A DNA stretch of 64,000 bases from Gigaspora rosea. Lineage: Eukaryota > Glomeromycota > Glomeromycetes > Diversisporales > Gigasporaceae. The stretch's first letter is position 1, and the number at the start of each line of letters is the position of its first letter. Of the stretch, positions 60,519-64,000 are shown one piece after another. The stretch is from NCBI GenBank assembly GCA_003550325.1, contig QKWP01000638.1:168641-232640 (forward strand), written 5' to 3'. The notes under the pieces were generated by a model that saw only the letters and a list, made by a program, of their open reading frames with translations, ran no database searches and had not been told where the DNA came from. The position numbers and the translations under genes were made by a program.

Positions 60519-61588
60519 ATAAACTGCTATATAAAAGATCACTCATAAGTAAACCCACTATGTATCATCCCAGGTCGGCAATATAAATTGAGATTTTTGT
60601 AAAAAATAAAAACCTGGGTACAGTCTGACCTCTCTATAATCACCAAGTCTGTCGCGCCCTATTTTGTTGATTGTATAGAGGTGTGACTATAAATAAAATA
60701 CCTTGTTATAGTCGCGTGACCAAAGGCCAATAAGATATTTGCGCATATTTGAAATTATTAAAATTTAAAATGTTTGATAGTAAATAACTATTGATTCAGT
60801 GGCCCAATTTGGATAAAACAACTATTAGAGCGTTTGACTCAATGAAAAGATTCTAAAGAGTCCAAAATCATCCAAATCTCATTACAAAATATTAAGATCT
60901 TTAAAAATTTTTCACTCAGATGTTTAAATTTAATCAATTCTTAAACATGTAAAGTGAATCAAATCCTTAATGATCTCAGGAGTGTGTGATTCGATTTTAA
61001 CAATTTTGGGCTCAATAGAATAGTCATATTGTGACAAACATTTTGGTAGTTGTTTCACCCAAATCAGACCACTGGATCAAAAGTTATTTGCTGTCAAACC
61101 TTTAAGAATTTTTAATAGAATATTTAAATAAATATGAATATGAATATTGGCCAATCAGATTTTATAATCCATATTTAGTCAAAATTGGTGACTATAATGA
61201 GGTTTAGTATTAATAATAAAATGGATAAAAAAATTAAAATTTTTTGGTAATAGTGATTATAAGTGATATGTGACTATAATGAGGTTTTTTTACTATATTT
61301 TAAGTTTGTCGCACAATAATGAATACTTACATAGAAGTGTAATTATATGGATATGACTATAGACAGGTCAAACTGTATACTATAGAATCTAAAATAATAA
61401 AAGACCTGGGTATACTATAGAATAAACATTCAAATAGCTTGAAAATAAAACGTAATTCATATTACTTGTACTATATTTATATTGTTCTGTACTGAACCCT
61501 CTATCTATACAATAGATCTACAGGTCTACTATCAGGTTTAAAATTGAGAAAATGTAACAGACCCAGGTCTTTTATATGGCAGTTTACA
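60519..61588. mobile_element. MITE split by a pogo-like element that contains an old foldback
   Basis: The outer MITE has ends TATAAACTGCTATATAAAAG and the inverse TGTAAACTGCCATATAAAAG. It is interrupted by a 754-bp pogo-like element at 60621-61374 (ends CAGTCTGACCTCTCTATAAT and inverse CAGTTTGACCTGTCTATAGT, TA on both sides). Inside that, about 60740-61140 is a diverged inverted repeat related to the foldback at 8741-9167 (shared AACATTTTGGTAGTTGTTTC). Confidence 0.7.
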
Positions 61589-61950
61589 GTAGGTCTTGAA
61601 CTGGATTTAGGTTAACTCAAGTTCTAGAACTATTTTATAGTGACTAAGTCTATAAGTCTGTATAGTAAGATTTACAAGTTATAGAACCAGAACTGGACCA
61701 GAGCTGGACTTTACTATCTTTATCAGTACTTTGGTATCAAAAAATTCAAATCAATAGGTTTGTTATATAATTAATTTATAATTCTCTTTATTATACTCAA
61801 TTTTATAATATTTTTACCAAAAACGGAGTAATATGTAATATTACGAAGTATATAGTTACTAAGGCATTTTTAATGCTGTACGTTCGCAAAATCTTATAAC
61901 TAATTGGACAATGCATTAAACGCAGTAAGAACATGAATTTATGCACTTAA

Positions 61951-62322
61951 GGGTAGGGTGTACATAGATCATTTTTCATATGATCTGCGTGGTATATTAA
62001 ATTTTTATATAGTAAATAAAAAAATACTTCTAATAAAACTTTTTAACATTTTAACCAATTGGTATCAAATTTATGTAATATTTAGTTTAATCCAGTTTGT
62101 TTCTAATAGTGAAGTTGTGCAATATGTATTGCTTTAAAAAAAATTAACTTCACATATAATTAAAATCTTCTGAGATCGCTATATGTTTTTTCTGGGTAGT
62201 ACAAAGAATTGCTAATTTTGATTGGTCAAATCATGTGATGTTACATGATATTATATGTTATTGTTATGCAATGTTGATCTACATTCTATTTTATATGAAT
62301 TTGGAAATGTTGACACCTACCC
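61951..62322. mobile_element. MITE at a TTAA target
   Basis: Ends GGGTAGGGTGT and the inverse GGGTAGGTGTC, flanked on both sides by TTAA (61947-61950 and 62323-62326). TTAA duplication is typical of piggyBac-type elements, but the terminal bases are not the usual CCC, so the superfamily is uncertain. Confidence 0.55.
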
Positions 62323-62326
62323 TTAA

Positions 62327-63160
62327 ACATCACACAATGCATCACATAGTACTATATTTATCTGTTGTATGAGAATTGTTTAACCAAACATCGCTTTAAC
62401 AAGTTTTTGTTTCAATTGAATGCCTAATGATTATAATAAAAAAATGGCTTTTTTATTATTATTGTCTTTGGAATTGCACTAACTAAATATGATATGAACG
62501 TATTTAACATAGGTGACATACTACTTTCAGCATCACATTGATATATAGTAGTGATGTGACGTTTGACATTTGTCGCAGTGCTATAGCAGATGCCGTATAA
62601 CACAAATGCAATGCTGTAGTAGGTGACGTATACCATATGCCATAGAAGTAATTATAGCAAACATTTCTTAAAGTAGTAAACTACTTATCTGATATCGTGC
62701 AGTCGTAACCGTGAACATACTAATACATTACCCCAATTACGTAAATTTAATAATAAAAAAAAACTTGAAAAAAATTTTAAAATAGTTGACGCTAATTCTG
62801 CATAGTTGTAAGTTTTGTCAGGTATTTTTATATCATTGTCATATATGCGATATATCGCTATTTTATCGCTATAAAATATGATCATTCTGAGGTTTTTTTA
62901 GAACGTTATCATCGTTGAAACTACTGTTTTTGTGGTTACTGAAGCTATCGCTTTTAGAATCATCGTAGGAAGCGTCGCAATTCAGAGACAACGTCATCTG
63001 GTATGATTTTTTTTTATGCTATTAGGTTTTGGTACTAGTCTAATTAGTCATGTCACGTATTAATTAGCATTTTAAGCAGTGCACTTGAAGTGCAACTTCA
63101 AGCACGAAGCCAAAATGTGGTTTTTTTTATCGACCAAATGCACTTATCCTTTTCAATTCT
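62327..63160. other. Gene-free stretch
   Basis: Short frames on the minus strand (62424-62636, 62685-62885, 63098-63298) have no recognisable motif. TGACGT/GTGACAT-type short repeats occur near 62500-62630. Confidence 0.45.
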
Positions 63161-63164
63161 ATTG

Positions 63165-63590
63165 TATGTTTCATTAGCCGAAACATATCTGCTGATTTGA
63201 TAATAATGGAGTTCTTTTCTGACTCTAATTCCAACATTATATGTTTTGTTAATACGGTACTTTCTGATTCCAATTCTATATCGATACAATGCCAACATTA
63301 AATGTTCCCATTAGCAGAACTTATATTGGCTGATTTGATAATATTTGGAAGTCTCGTGTTCGTCTTTTTAACCTAATTCCATTCTATGTTTTATCAGCAG
63401 GGTCTATATTGGCTAATTTTTGATAATAAATGAAGACCATACGCTCATCTTTTTCAACCATATTTATAACAATATATTTCATCAGCAGAACCCATATTGG
63501 CTGATTTTTGATAATATCTGAAGGCTTTTGTTCGTCCTTTTTTAACTCCAATCCCAATAGCTAACGTTATATTTTTATTAGCAGCCTGTC
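63165..63590. repeat. ~85-bp minisatellite
   Basis: At least four diverged copies of a unit with CATATTGGCTGATTTTTGAT, AATTCCAACATTATATGTTT and TTAGCAG. Spacing between the GCTGATTT anchors is about 138, 83 and 88 bp. Confidence 0.7.
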
Positions 63591-63777
63591 ATATAAAACA
63601 ACGGCTTTTATTACTTATCGAATGGTATCTCACCTAATCAGTTTATTCAATTTCTGGCTGATTGTTCAATCTATTGAAAGAAGCATCCTTAGGAACAATT
63701 ATATTGTTGGGCCAGAGTTAGTATCGAATAGGTTGGATTAGAATTAGTATCGGATAGGGTTAGAGGTAGGTTGGGTT

Positions 63778-63899
63778 TAGAGATGTGTCATTACGCATTT
63801 ATCAGTGCGAGGTGTTAATTAGCATATATTCTAATTTAGATAATTAGTCATGTAACAATCAACATTTTGCACTAATAGGTGCGTGATGACACATCTCTA
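63778..63899. mobile_element. 122-bp hAT MITE with perfect target duplication
   Basis: Ends TAGAGATGTGTCATTACGC and the inverse TAGAGATGTGTCATCACGC. 8-bp duplications GTTGGGTT at 63770-63777 and 63900-63907. The flanks carry GTTAGGGTTAG-like strings that are too short to be telomeric. Confidence 0.92.
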
Positions 63900-64000
63900 G
63901 TTGGGTTAGGGTTAGATAAATTGGTATTTATTGTAATTTTTTTTGATATTTATAAATAAAATATAAAGTTTACTATATCTGATATCGTATAATAAATAAA

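Overview
The window is eukaryotic, very AT-rich and full of transposable-element remains. Short GT-AG introns (about 60-95 bp), an RNF213-like gene with a CBM20 module, a Plavaka-type transposase and many hAT/Tc1-pogo relics fit a fungus, most likely an arbuscular mycorrhizal one (Rhizophagus-like Glomeromycotina). That placement is inference; no rRNA or other marker gene is present.

Layout. 1-8444 (minus): 5' part of an RNF213/mysterin-like gene. It has a low-complexity N-terminus, a CBM20 domain, a helical stalk and a first Walker A motif, and it runs off the left edge. A 929-bp hAT-type MITE (4141-5069, target duplication ATTATGAT) sits inside a coding exon and breaks it. 8741-15000: no gene; foldback elements, a hAT element with another nested in it, an array of hairpins and a decayed ~130-bp satellite. 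16449-19309 (plus): an intact 11-exon gene for a secreted lysyl oxidase-like protein of 657 residues, the best gene here. 19740-30300: transposon nests, a polyA-tailed retroposed sequence and a ~0.85-kb copy of a tRNA-headed SINE. 30535-32432 (minus): an unrecognised spliced gene, partly decayed. 33116-36525 (plus): a Plavaka transposase pseudogene with two nested MITEs. 36530-49490: mostly empty AT-rich DNA, small coding remnants, a satellite split by a 2.6-kb hAT element and A-rich simple sequence. 49497-51049: a Tc1/mariner fossil. 51362-52391: a full-length SINE copy with polyA and an 11-bp target duplication. 52598-56804: a full-length but decayed hAT transposon. 57500-59600: a second hAT transposase fossil. 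59.6-64.0 kb: nested MITEs and minisatellites.

Only the lysyl oxidase-like gene appears intact. The RNF213-like gene has good exons but carries a disruptive insertion. The rest of the window records successive insertions, many of which can be ordered because one element interrupts another.
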